Assembly: GCA_029882335.1 (NCBI GenBank)
Contig: JAOUKW010000096.1
Span: forward strand, 1 to 11,699
DNA: 11,699 nt
Reading direction: 5' to 3'
Source of the DNA: Candidatus Heimdallarchaeota archaeon
GTDB taxonomy: Archaea > Asgardarchaeota > Heimdallarchaeia > Heimdallarchaeales > Kariarchaeaceae
Position numbers and translations under genes: made by a program. The notes under the pieces are model-generated. The model saw nothing but the letters and a program-made list of their open reading frames with translations, did no database searches and was not told the DNA's origin. Positions 1-7,646 of the stretch are shown piece after piece; position 1 is the first letter of the stretch; each line of letters starts with the position of its first letter.

Positions 1-273
1 CTAGTTAAAACTCAAATGATAGTTTTATCCCACCACTTTCCGCTTATATACTAATGATTTCAAGATTACAAGGAAAAACTGCATTTGCATCAAATTCAAT
101 CAATTTACAATACATTTGAAAAAATGATTACTCTTTTCTTCACTTAACTCCTTCATCAAAAAATTAGATCATTAAATCCATTATACTCTAAGTTCATTAG
201 CATAAATTATGTAAATAATTGATTTGATAAGTTGTAATGTTATTATTTAAATGAATAATTTTTTTTTTGATTG
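1..273. other. AT-rich region without a recognisable gene
   Basis: Both strands were read and only frames of about 20-30 codons are present. No tRNA-like fold or strong terminator is seen. The minus strand directly after atpI carries an A10 run rather than a T run, so the atpI transcript may continue through this region. Confidence 0.4.
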
Positions 274-2322
274 TTATTCTTGCTCTATAGAATTAATTCT
301 GGTAATAGTGACTGGTTTGAACTCTACACCTAAACCTTTGAAGAATTTACCGTAAAATTCAACCCAACACAACCTAAGTGCTTGAAGTGTAGAGAAAGTT
401 GTCTCTACAGGTACTACTATTAATGCTCCTAATAAAGCAGCAATAATCCATATTCCTATAAGACTTGAATCAATCCAAGCTGTTGTATCATGGTTGAGTA
501 ATCCAGGGTATGCTTTATCAAGGAATAAGTATGGAAGATATGCTAATACAAAGTGTACTGTATTCATAGCTAATAATCGTCCAAAACTAAATGTATTTGA
601 CATTAAACTCAACAAGTGATCTACACCGAGCATTAAACCATCTATTTTATGTGCTTTGTATTCGATAACTAAAGTAGCTAATGCACAAAATACAGCAAGG
701 AAAACAAATATATTCATTAAAATTGGTATTTTGAATGATAATGCTGCAAAAATAATTGATGAATATGTTCCGGTTAGGGTGATTGCAGCATATAATTCAG
801 CATTAGAATGTCGATGATTAAATAATTGATAAAGATTAAGACCTAATCCGGTCATTATTACTCCGGCACCAACTATAAATGAGAATATTAGAAAGTTAAG
901 ATAATTTCTCTCAATATGATGAGGGTCATCTGTAAAGAAAAAGAATTTCCATGTAGTATCTGCAAATATGGTTTTAAATAATCCAACTCTCCATAATATT
1001 GTTTCATCACCAAAGAATGAATTAAATGGTACTCCTAAAACCATTGCAGTTAAACCCATAATGATTAGCAATTCTGCACCTCCAAAGACATATCCCTTTA
1101 ATCCAGATGGGATTTCAAGCATTTTTTGTTTTTTCTTGTATGCAAATAAACCAATTAGAAATACAATAAATCCATGTCCAACATCTGCAAACATTATTCC
1201 AAACATGATTGGGAATAGATATTTTACAAATGGATAGGGGTCGACTTCGTGAGTACTTGGTGTTCCGAATGAAGTAACTAATCCTCTCATAGGTCCCATA
1301 AATTTAGAATTTTTTACATGAGAAGGTGCATTCTCGGGGTCAAAATCACCTTTTCTTAAATCGATATCAGCAGAACCTTCTGTTGCTGCATGAATTTCAG
1401 TCTTGAATCTTTCGATTTTATCCTCTGCTATCCAAGCCCACATAACACATGTAGTAGCAGTTCTTCTCATCTTCTTTTCAATATCAACTCTTTTCAACTC
1501 AATTTCGCAAATTTCGTAACCTGCAGAAAGTTCAGCACCATTTTCAGAAGCAATATTGTCAATATTATCCATAATTTGATTTAATCTTGAATTTAAATTT
1601 GTTAATTCGTTAATACAATCGGTTTTAGATAATCCATCTAAATCTACATCTTTTGGAATGTTAATTTCTTGGAAGTTAAGTAATTTCAATCTATCCGCAA
1701 CCGGATCTTCATCTTTTCTTAATACAGATAATAAGACGATTTTGTCTTCTTTTGAATGATCTCTTTCAATTACAAAGTATTTTTGATCTGTTACTTCTTC
1801 CATAAACCATAGTAATCTATCAAGTTGACCTTTTAAGATCACACCTAAGTAAGTTTTGGTCAAGGAGCTATCAGAAATTATTGATGTATCTTTGATGTCT
1901 AAGGTCTCAAACTGCTCTAGTAATTTGATTAGACTTTCTAATTCATTCTTTCTGGTGTTAATTTCATCTTTCTCTGCTAATAAGGCATCTAATTTTTTAC
2001 CTTTTAAGTCGATTACACCCTCAAGATACGTCAAAACATCTTTTTCTGATGTTCCTACAAAATATTTTTCGTCGGAAAATTTTTCTTTATCAAGTTGAGA
2101 TAGATATGATTGGAATTTTGAACGGTAGCTCTCCATTTTTACCCTTCTATCCTCAATTTCCATTTCATCGACACCAGTCCTCGGATCAACTTCAATTGGC
2201 TCAACCTCACCAAGTTGTTCAACAGCTCTTACAATATTTCTTTTATATTTTAAAGGTGCAACAACTTTCGCGATTGATAGTTGCCCTGGAAATCCTCTTT
2301 TTGGAGTGGAATTACCATGCAT
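274..2322 (-). CDS. atpI: A/V-type ATP synthase subunit I (subunit a homologue)
   Basis: Membrane stator and ion-channel subunit of the archaeal A-type ATP synthase, homologous to eukaryotic V-ATPase subunit a. Of 682 residues, about 1-355 form the soluble arm, with charged coiled-coil-like stretches near 52-140 and 230-285. About 360-645 form the hydrophobic domain with seven or so membrane segments. Family landmarks are visible: a MFADVGHG motif (377-384), an FGRLLAM segment whose Arg582 matches the essential channel arginine of subunit a, and LQALRLCWVEF (646-656) with the second conserved Arg650. The length is normal for the family. The ATG at 2322 has AGGT about nine bases upstream and an in-frame stop three codons before it, so the start is well fixed. 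Other ATPase subunits, which often follow atpI in archaea, are not within the 273 bases available downstream. The family call is very secure. Confidence 0.95.
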   Translation of the reverse strand: MHGNSTPKRGFPGQLSIAKVVAPLKYKRNIVRAVEQLGEVEPIEVDPRTGVDEMEIEDRRVKMESYRSKFQSYLSQLDKEKFSDEKYFVGTSEKDVLTYLEGVIDLKGKKLDALLAEKDEINTRKNELESLIKLLEQFETLDIKDTSIISDSSLTKTYLGVILKGQLDRLLWFMEEVTDQKYFVIERDHSKEDKIVLLSVLRKDEDPVADRLKLLNFQEINIPKDVDLDGLSKTDCINELTNLNSRLNQIMDNIDNIASENGAELSAGYEICEIELKRVDIEKKMRRTATTCVMWAWIAEDKIERFKTEIHAATEGSADIDLRKGDFDPENAPSHVKNSKFMGPMRGLVTSFGTPSTHEVDPYPFVKYLFPIMFGIMFADVGHGFIVFLIGLFAYKKKQKMLEIPSGLKGYVFGGAELLIIMGLTAMVLGVPFNSFFGDETILWRVGLFKTIFADTTWKFFFFTDDPHHIERNYLNFLIFSFIVGAGVIMTGLGLNLYQLFNHRHSNAELYAAITLTGTYSSIIFAALSFKIPILMNIFVFLAVFCALATLVIEYKAHKIDGLMLGVDHLLSLMSNTFSFGRLLAMNTVHFVLAYLPYLFLDKAYPGLLNHDTTAWIDSSLIGIWIIAALLGALIVVPVETTFSTLQALRLCWVEFYGKFFKGLGVEFKPVTITRINSIEQE

Positions 2323-2339
2323 GATTTTTTACCTATTTC

Positions 2340-2367
2340 ACCTTTAACCATATTCTCGCTTAAAGGT
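2340..2367 (-). promoter_or_regulatory. Stem-loop in the atpI leader
   Basis: A perfect 8-bp inverted repeat (minus strand ACCTTTAA, 12-base spacer, TTAAAGGT) ends 17 bases before the atpI start codon. Its 3' arm contains AAAGGT, part of an AAAGGTGA Shine-Dalgarno-like string. If the transcript starts near 2379, as the TATA-like box at 2401-2412 suggests, this would be an mRNA hairpin. It could equally be a dyad operator. The repeat is seen directly; its function is inference. Confidence 0.4.
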
Positions 2368-2400
2368 TATCTCTTCGTACACGATTGATGATTAAAATCA

Positions 2401-2412
2401 AATTTTAAATAA
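2401..2412 (-). promoter_or_regulatory. TATA-like box for atpI
   Basis: The minus strand reads TTATTTAAAATT here, a good archaeal TATA-like match. It would place transcription start near 2379 and give a leader of about 57 bases. The same AT-rich stretch could also serve the divergent plus-strand gene at 2468. Confidence 0.35.
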
Positions 2413-2467
2413 CATATTTAGGTCTAGCGACTACACATATTAATTTGAGGAAGTTAATTATAATTTA

Positions 2468-2839
2468 TTGAGTGTACAGACCAGTAAGATTGGAATTTTA
2501 AATCCGATTATGTCATTTCTAAGTATAATTATAATTGGAATTGTTATTTCGCAATATCTTGTTAAAGATGAATCTTCCGAATTACCTATAATTATTGGGA
2601 GCATTGTTTTAGCCTTACTTGTGGCTATAATCGAATTGAGGGTTATGGTGCGCTCATATAAAACAGCTCCTACAATAGTGATGTCCAAACCTTTAACTGA
2701 AGAAGAAAGAAAAGATCGCCTAGCACGTTTTGTTGCAGAATTATTTAAAGAGGATATTCCTTTTGAAGAAGTGGATCAACAAAATAAATCAAACACAAGC
2801 GATAATGATCTCAATGATAGTAGTGACAATGGATATTAA
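2468..2839 (+). CDS. Small two-helix membrane protein, unknown function
   Basis: Not recognised as a known family. The 123-residue product has two hydrophobic helices, about residues 10-30 and 40-58. A basic, charged segment follows (about 62-100, with many K, R and E), then a hydrophilic acidic tail rich in Asn, Asp and Ser. This suggests a small membrane anchor with a cytosolic C-terminal tail. The TTG at 2468 is the first usable start after the in-frame stop at 2441. GAGG at 2447-2450 is rather far from it (17 bases), so ATG at 2510 (residue 15) is an alternative, although it would trim the first helix. The reading frame is open throughout, and its stop overlaps the convergent sugar nucleotidyltransferase gene by 4 bp. 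It is divergent from atpI, but a link to the ATPase is speculation. Confidence 0.6.
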   Translation: MSVQTSKIGILNPIMSFLSIIIIGIVISQYLVKDESSELPIIIGSIVLALLVAIIELRVMVRSYKTAPTIVMSKPLTEEERKDRLARFVAELFKEDIPFEEVDQQNKSNTSDNDLNDSSDNGY

Positions 2840-4065
2840 ACATCTCGTTTGATAAAATCTGTTGCATTGATCCATGAATTTGAGGAAATTTTAACCCCTG
2901 GTAGTATACTCACACTTATTCCAGTTTTAACCGCGTCCCCTGTTATTACTCCGAGTTTTCTTCTTTTACTGTCTACTCTCTTATCTTTTAAATTTACTTT
3001 TATATTTCCTCCATCATGTCGTAAATTAGCTGTAATCGTTCCTGCACCAAAATTACAATTTTCACCGACAATGGAATCTCCAACATATGATAAATGTGCA
3101 ATATGTGTATTTTTATAGATTATACTATTTTTGATTTCACATGCATTTCCTATTCGAACTTTTTTTCCAATATAACTCTTTCCACGAATATAGCAATTTG
3201 GACCTATATCCGCATCTTTATCAATAAATACTGGACCCTCTATATAACTTCCCGATCTTATTCTCGCTCCTTCCTCAACATGAACATTTCCTATTATATG
3301 TGCTCCTTCTTCAATTTTCCCTCGAATTGAATAATTTTCTTGTTCTTTTTCAAGGTAATATTCAGTGGCATTAAGTAATTCCCATGGATTTCCAATTTCT
3401 ATCCATTTTTCATTATTTGAGTATACATTAACTACTGTATTCTCTTCCTTCATAAAATCTAATATTTGAACGATTTCAAGCTCTCCTCTCTGAGATGGAG
3501 TTAATTTATCAAACAAGTTAATTGTTTGTTTGGGAAAATAATAAATTCCACCATTAATTAAGGAATTGGGTTCTGCTTTTTCTGGTTTTTCGACTAGTTT
3601 TACTAGTTTATTACCTTCTGTAATTAGAATACCATATCTTTCAGGTGTCTCGTGTTTACAACCAAGAATATATCCCTCATTTGGATTAGCATTTACTCTA
3701 TTTAAATAGTCCCTGAATGTATTTGAGATGTAGATGTCACCATTAATTACAACCATACCTTCATCAAATGGGAATTGACTGGTGACAACCTTTACAGCCC
3801 CACCTGTTCCATTTAATTCTTCTTGAATGACAATTTTGATATCCTTTGATGTTTTAGCAAATTTATCTTCAATCAATTTCACAATACTATCTTTGTAATA
3901 ATTGACAACAAGATAAATGGTATTAAGTACATCTATCTCAACTAAATCATCTAATATCCTTTCCAAAATACTTTTTCCAGCAATTTCTAGTAAATGTTTA
4001 GGTCGATTATCAGTAATTGGTCTTAAACGAGTTCCTAATCCTGCTGCTAAAACAACTGCAATCAT
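2836..4065 (-). CDS. glmU: Bifunctional sugar-1-phosphate nucleotidylyltransferase/acetyltransferase (archaeal GlmU type)
   Basis: Probably makes UDP-GlcNAc or a related nucleotide sugar for glycan and glycoprotein synthesis in the cytosol. The N-terminal half (about 1-235) is a nucleotidyltransferase with the signature LAAGLGTRLRP (6-16), PKHLL (22-26), NGTGGAVK (85-92), the metal-binding region VINGD (106-110) and EKP (159-161). The C-terminal half (about 245-405) is a left-handed beta-helix of hexapeptide repeats. It contains AHLSYVGDS (323-331) and NFGAGTITANLR (338-349), typical of archaeal enzymes such as those from Methanocaldococcus and Sulfolobus. ATG 4065 is preferred because the consensus begins at MIAVVLAAG. 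A reading 20 residues longer (to 4125) only adds a sequence unlike the family. No ribosome binding site precedes ATG 4065, but a TATA-like box sits about 29 bases upstream, as for a leaderless mRNA. Exact sugar specificity cannot be read from sequence. Confidence 0.9.
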   Translation of the reverse strand: MIAVVLAAGLGTRLRPITDNRPKHLLEIAGKSILERILDDLVEIDVLNTIYLVVNYYKDSIVKLIEDKFAKTSKDIKIVIQEELNGTGGAVKVVTSQFPFDEGMVVINGDIYISNTFRDYLNRVNANPNEGYILGCKHETPERYGILITEGNKLVKLVEKPEKAEPNSLINGGIYYFPKQTINLFDKLTPSQRGELEIVQILDFMKEENTVVNVYSNNEKWIEIGNPWELLNATEYYLEKEQENYSIRGKIEEGAHIIGNVHVEEGARIRSGSYIEGPVFIDKDADIGPNCYIRGKSYIGKKVRIGNACEIKNSIIYKNTHIAHLSYVGDSIVGENCNFGAGTITANLRHDGGNIKVNLKDKRVDSKRRKLGVITGDAVKTGISVSILPGVKISSNSWINATDFIKRDV

Positions 4066-4089
4066 AATTTTAATTTTGGATATTTTGAA

Positions 4090-4099
4090 ATAAATATAT
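4090..4099 (-). promoter_or_regulatory. TATA-like box, leaderless glmU
   Basis: The minus strand reads ATATATTTAT, centred about 29 bases before ATG 4065. This spacing puts the transcription start at or within a few bases of the ATG. It supports a leaderless transcript and the shorter start choice. Confidence 0.5.
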
Positions 4100-4280
4100 C
4101 TATATGAAGTAGGTAAGACACACATTCAAAAATAAATATATTCCGAATAAATTATATTTGATATGAATTTGATTCAACATAGAATTAAGCATATTTGGAT
4201 TTAGAACTATAAATCAATAATTTTTTATCAATTATATTTTACTACAACTGTATCAAATCAAATTACTCTTAACCGCGAAT

Positions 4281-4288
4281 GATAAATA
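4281..4288 (+). promoter_or_regulatory. Candidate TATA-like element upstream of rps15
   Basis: GATAAATA follows directly after the unusually GC-rich heptamer CGCGAAT (4274-4280), in the position of a BRE-plus-TATA pair. It would give a leader of about 30 bases. A stronger AT-rich box around 4231-4240 is an alternative with a leader near 80 bases. The assignment is uncertain. Confidence 0.3.
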
Positions 4289-4328
4289 ACAATTAGAGAC
4301 ACTAGGTAATAACTTGGTGTTATCGGTA

Positions 4329-4333
4329 GGTGA
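4329..4333 (+). promoter_or_regulatory. Shine-Dalgarno of rps15
   Basis: GGTGA, six bases before the ATG at 4340, is complementary to the usual archaeal 16S rRNA 3' end and fixes the start. A short hairpin (4309-4323, ATAAC/GTTAT) lies just upstream. Confidence 0.7.
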
Positions 4334-4339
4334 CTTGCA

Positions 4340-4795
4340 ATGGCAAGAATGCATAGTAGAAAGAAAGGAAAAGCAGGATCAACAAAACCCTATTTAACAA
4401 ATCCCCCAAGTTGGGTTCCACTTCCTGCAGCAGAAGTTGAAAAACTAGTAGTACAGTTATACAAACAAGGAAACTCACAAGCCCATATAGGATTAATTCT
4501 AAAAGATCAATATGGTGTACCCTCTATTAAATTAGTGACCGGCAAGAAATTGCTAACAATTCTTCAAGACAATGAAGTAGCACCAAGATATCCAGAGGAT
4601 TTAATTTCTTTAATTAGAAGGGCAATGAACCTAAGAAACCATTTAACTGAAAATAAAAAAGATTTTAGCGGAGCCAATGGTTTGGATCGAATTGAAGCAA
4701 AGATCTATCGTTTATCCGCATATTACAGAAAAGAAGGAGTACTTCCATCAGATTGGAGATATCGTCCTGCAAATGCTTCTGTATTATTAAGATAA
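4340..4795 (+). CDS. rps15: 30S ribosomal protein S15 (uS15, archaeal/eukaryal type)
   Basis: Small-subunit ribosomal protein that binds 16S rRNA. The 151 residues match the archaeal/eukaryal form (S13e in older naming), which is longer than the roughly 89-residue bacterial S15. The N-terminal extension (MARMHSRKKGKAGSTKP) and the WVPLPAAEVEKLV segment (26-38) are typical. The core three-helix S15 domain lies at about 75-148, with ISLIRRAMNLRNHL (89-102) and RLSAYYRKEGVLPSDWRY (124-141). The ATG is fixed by a GGTGA ribosome binding site. It is the first gene of an apparent operon: the DHH-family gene begins 52 bases after its stop, followed by pcc1. This gene order is common in archaea. Nothing in the protein is unusual. 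Confidence 0.97.
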   Translation: MARMHSRKKGKAGSTKPYLTNPPSWVPLPAAEVEKLVVQLYKQGNSQAHIGLILKDQYGVPSIKLVTGKKLLTILQDNEVAPRYPEDLISLIRRAMNLRNHLTENKKDFSGANGLDRIEAKIYRLSAYYRKEGVLPSDWRYRPANASVLLR

Positions 4796-4834
4796 GTTAT
4801 TTATATCATAGTATATTCAATTCAATTACCAATA

Positions 4835-4840
4835 AGGTGA
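4835..4840 (+). promoter_or_regulatory. Shine-Dalgarno deciding the GTG start of the DHH gene
   Basis: AGGTGA seven bases before GTG 4848 supports this non-ATG start; no nearby ATG is better placed. Confidence 0.65.
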
Positions 4841-4847
4841 ATATTTT

Positions 4848-6218
4848 GTGGATTTTCAAACATTACTAATTCAAGCGGAAATCATAGCTAATGAAATAAA
4901 ATCCCTAGATCAAGTAATCCAAATTGCATATAACAAGGATGCAGATTCAATAGTTGCTTCTTGTATTTTTGCAAGATGCTTTTTTGATATGGAAATGCCA
5001 TGTACACTATTTGCTCTGGATAATTCATTAGATCAATTGAGTAGAAGAAATACAAATCCAACAATTGTAATTGGTATGGATATCAAATTAATTACTAATT
5101 TTACTCCGAAGAATAAATTATTTTTATTTATTAGGGATAGAGAGGACTATACAGATAATGAATATATTAAAATCATTGATTATTCATCATTTGGATATAA
5201 TGATAGGAATGCAAATCTATCATGTCTAGCATATTTTGTTTGTTCTGTATTTGCACCTAATTTGGAATATATTATTACAATGCCTCTATTATCATTACAT
5301 AGTCAACATTTATATAGCGATTATGAGGGGTTATTCGAAATTATTTCTGAAGATGCATTGGAGGGAGAAGTAATAAAAGTAACAAAGTCTATGTCCTTAT
5401 TGGGTAGTTCTCTATTTTCTATAAGTGAAATTTTAGAATACTCAACAAATCCATTTTTCCCAGGATTGTCATGCAATAGTAAATCATTATTGAAGACTTT
5501 ATCCAAAACCTCAATTAATTTAGAAGCTAAAGATGGAATTCGACATATTAATAGCCTTCAAGAAGAAGAAGTTAAAGAATTAAATTCATTACTGATTCTT
5601 AACCAAGCATCAAATAGGTCTCATTTAGAAGAAGAATTTATATTTATAAAATCCAAAACTATATTTAAAGCAGAATCAAAGGTTTCTATTTTATATAATT
5701 CATGGGATTTTGGTGTTGCAGTTCAGGATGCAATAAATCGTGAAAGATACAATCTTATCATTAAGGTATTACTTGGTAATCGATCTAAAAATCTTATTGA
5801 TTTGCAAAAAATGTTTATTCAGGAAAGAAAGGCAATATCATTATCAATGCAAATCATCTCAGAGAGACTTGAAGAAATAATAGAATTAAAAAATATGCGA
5901 TATTATATCGGGGATAACAAAGTAAGTTGGTATAATGCCAAGCAAACAGCAACCACTTGCCTAGCTAATGGATTAGTAACTTCTGATCTTCCATTTGCAA
6001 TCGCTGCTCCTTATAAATCAAACATCATGAGTATTGGGCTTAAAGCTTCTAAAAATCATGAAATCGGAAATATCAAGGAAATATGTGAAGATGTAGTAAA
6101 TCAAAGAAAAATCTCTACAGTTATTTCAGGAGGTAAATATAGTGCTCAATTTACTATTCCAAAAGAAGAATTAGAGGGTATTTTATTAGATATTAATAGT
6201 AAGTTAAAAGGTGAATAG
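4848..6218 (+). CDS. Catalytically degenerate DHH/RecJ-family protein (GAN/Cdc45-like)
   Basis: Relative of the archaeal RecJ-like exonuclease (GAN) and of eukaryotic Cdc45, which act with GINS and MCM at the replication fork. The 456-residue protein has the two-domain plan: a DHH domain at about 20-155 and a DHHA1-like domain at about 270-445. The catalytic motifs look decayed. The usual H-x-DADG is N29-K-DADS; Asp78 of motif II remains; the name-giving DHH is D111-Y-S. The region that normally ends in a conserved Asp reads PLLSLHSQ (146-153), and the GGGH of DHHA1 is SGGK (427-430). The nuclease is therefore probably inactive and the role structural, which is inference. The GTG start at 4848 is fixed by AGGTGA seven bases upstream. 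Its position between rps15 and pcc1 matches the archaeal neighbourhood of the active family member, so it is the degenerate orthologue rather than a stray paralogue. Confidence 0.85.
   Translation: MDFQTLLIQAEIIANEIKSLDQVIQIAYNKDADSIVASCIFARCFFDMEMPCTLFALDNSLDQLSRRNTNPTIVIGMDIKLITNFTPKNKLFLFIRDREDYTDNEYIKIIDYSSFGYNDRNANLSCLAYFVCSVFAPNLEYIITMPLLSLHSQHLYSDYEGLFEIISEDALEGEVIKVTKSMSLLGSSLFSISEILEYSTNPFFPGLSCNSKSLLKTLSKTSINLEAKDGIRHINSLQEEEVKELNSLLILNQASNRSHLEEEFIFIKSKTIFKAESKVSILYNSWDFGVAVQDAINRERYNLIIKVLLGNRSKNLIDLQKMFIQERKAISLSMQIISERLEEIIELKNMRYYIGDNKVSWYNAKQTATTCLANGLVTSDLPFAIAAPYKSNIMSIGLKASKNHEIGNIKEICEDVVNQRKISTVISGGKYSAQFTIPKEELEGILLDINSKLKGE
6209..6214 (+). promoter_or_regulatory. Shine-Dalgarno of pcc1, inside the DHH gene end
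   Basis: AGGTGA overlaps the last codons of the DHH gene and lies five bases before ATG 6220. It selects that ATG over the in-frame GTG at 6211, which is part of the ribosome binding site itself. The arrangement suggests translational coupling. Confidence 0.65.
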
Positions 6219-6219
6219 A

Positions 6220-6471
6220 ATGAAATTCAAGGTCTCTGCAAATATTAAACTACATGATCCTGATAATATCAAGGATATAGAAGCTGCACTTTTACCTGAA
6301 AACAAAACCATGGAAAATGGAGAAATTAAAACATATTGTACTGGTGAATTTGTGGTGACAGAGTTGGAAGGAAACATGAAAATTGGTACTCTCATTAATA
6401 CTCTAGATGATATTATTAGAACCTCTATTCTTGTGCAAAAGGTTTCTGAATCAATTGATGAGTTTGAATAA
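6220..6471 (+). CDS. pcc1: KEOPS complex subunit Pcc1
   Basis: Small dimerising subunit of KEOPS, the complex (with Kae1, Bud32, Cgi121) that makes t6A at position 37 of tRNAs reading ANN codons. The 83-residue length is typical. The pattern fits the family: an N-terminal strand (KFKVSANIKL), a helix leading to ALLPENKT (residues 23-30), central strands, then the hallmark C-terminal helix around IGTLINTLDDIIRTS, corresponding to the usual LR-x-x-x-N-D-x-L-R region. ATG 6220 follows the DHH stop by one base. A start nine bases earlier (GTG 6211) would sit within the ribosome binding site and is less likely. It is the last gene of the rps15-DHH-pcc1 unit. The S3Ae ribosomal gene that often follows in other archaea is absent here and a convergent acetyltransferase lies next door. 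Confidence 0.85.
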   Translation: MKFKVSANIKLHDPDNIKDIEAALLPENKTMENGEIKTYCTGEFVVTELEGNMKIGTLINTLDDIIRTSILVQKVSESIDEFE

Positions 6472-6548
6472 CTTAATTTAGTTTCTACGAATCTTCAAAA
6501 AAGTCTTAATACTGGTCTTCTACTACTGAAATACAAAGAACAATAATG

Positions 6549-6566
6549 TAAAAATTAAAATTAAAA
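6549..6566 (-). terminator. T-rich terminator after the GNAT gene
   Basis: On the minus strand the bases after the GNAT stop run TTTTAATTTTAATTTTTAC, a run of T clusters of the kind that ends archaeal transcription without a hairpin. Confidence 0.4.
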
Positions 6567-6582
6567 CACAATGTTTAATGGA

Positions 6583-7506
6583 TTATATTATTTGATAAAC
6601 AGGGTCATTTTCAAGTAATAGTGTACTACCTATTGATAGAAGTAACTTGTTCACAATTTTATTTTCATATATTTGAATTTCAATTGAACTAAAACCTTCA
6701 ATCATACACCTAGCGAAGATATGAGGAATAATTAATTTGAGATCTTCCCAAACAAAACCAGTTTCGACATAAATTCGAGGATATTGAGTAATTACCGCAA
6801 AACATTGAGTAAAATTTAATGAATATTTATAAAATAAATGCTCTATTCCATCACCCCAGATATATGGTGTGCTAATGTCACTGTAAACCAGTTGGTTAAG
6901 GTCAAATGAAGGGGCGTGATATCTACCTATTATACACTCTGCATGGATGAAATCAAAAATAATATTATTTGATAACTCAGTTTCATTGATTTCTGAATTA
7001 AAATATTCATTAATAAATTCTGAAGTTGTTTCCAATGACCAATTGGAGGTATTTAATGCCTGTCTACCTAATTTTTCATATAAATTCGTTGTTCTTTCAT
7101 CCTCTGCCTCTACAAATATTGGTATTCCATTGACAATTGATTTAAGATATTCTATTAACTTTTCTGCAACTCCTTCTTTTCTATGAATTTTATCTACTAG
7201 CAACCAAATTACATGGATACGGGTGATTGTCTGGTTATCTATTATATCAATTGATTTAACAAAATCCAATTCACCAATAACTTGATTATCTTTCTTTGCA
7301 ATAATTATTCCTCCATCTGATTTGAGTAAAATATCCCAATGCCATCCAAGAATTCTATCATCACCCCACCAAGAACCAATTTTAATTCGGTTGGCTTGTG
7401 ATGCTTCATCCCATTCATTCACATTTTGCCAATATTCATTGATATTTAATTTTAAAATTGCAGTAAGATCATCAGATGTTGCAAGTTGAATTTCTATTGG
7501 ATCCAA
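6583..7506 (-). CDS. GNAT-family N-acetyltransferase with probable second degenerate GNAT domain
   Basis: Acetyl-CoA-dependent N-acetyltransferase; substrate unknown. Residues about 1-155 form a GNAT domain: strand IIIAKKDNQVIGELDFV, motif A strand IHVIWLLVDKIHRKEGVA ending in the acetyl-CoA pyrophosphate loop R-K-E-G-V-A, then a helix (EKLIEYLKS) and motif B (TNLYEKLGRQAL). The remaining half, about 156-307, is unusual. Its end (GFSSIEIQIYENKIVNKLL, then SIG) imitates a motif A/B region, so it may be a decayed second GNAT domain without the glycine loop. The start is TTG at 7506, with AGTGA seven bases upstream. An in-frame stop lies just beyond, and there is no internal Met until late in the protein, so TTG is effectively forced. 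It is transcribed away from the kbl-like gene and toward pcc1. The GNAT call is firm and the C-terminal interpretation is tentative. Confidence 0.8.
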   Translation of the reverse strand: MDPIEIQLATSDDLTAILKLNINEYWQNVNEWDEASQANRIKIGSWWGDDRILGWHWDILLKSDGGIIIAKKDNQVIGELDFVKSIDIIDNQTITRIHVIWLLVDKIHRKEGVAEKLIEYLKSIVNGIPIFVEAEDERTTNLYEKLGRQALNTSNWSLETTSEFINEYFNSEINETELSNNIIFDFIHAECIIGRYHAPSFDLNQLVYSDISTPYIWGDGIEHLFYKYSLNFTQCFAVITQYPRIYVETGFVWEDLKLIIPHIFARCMIEGFSSIEIQIYENKIVNKLLLSIGSTLLLENDPVYQII

Positions 7507-7646
7507 TTTTATTCACTTTTAATTTTCATTACATTTTGGATTTGATTAACCTAACCGAACAAAACCACTAGAAGTAAATAATTTCAATCAAAACTTGAAG
7601 TTTCCTAATAAACTTAATTGCTTATAACTGGTTATTTCATAACGTC

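Noticed and set aside
968..2324. Several plus-strand open frames of 60-90 codons opposite atpI
   Set aside because: They are antisense shadows of a long, well-recognised gene, have no family resemblance and lack ribosome binding sites.
4066..4125. Longer N-terminus for the glmU-type gene
   Set aside because: The extra 20 residues do not match the family, whose consensus starts at MIAVVLAAG, and the TATA-like box lies inside this stretch.
6211..6219. GTG 6211 as the pcc1 start
   Set aside because: It is part of the AGGTGA ribosome binding site, and ATG 6220 is correctly spaced from that site.
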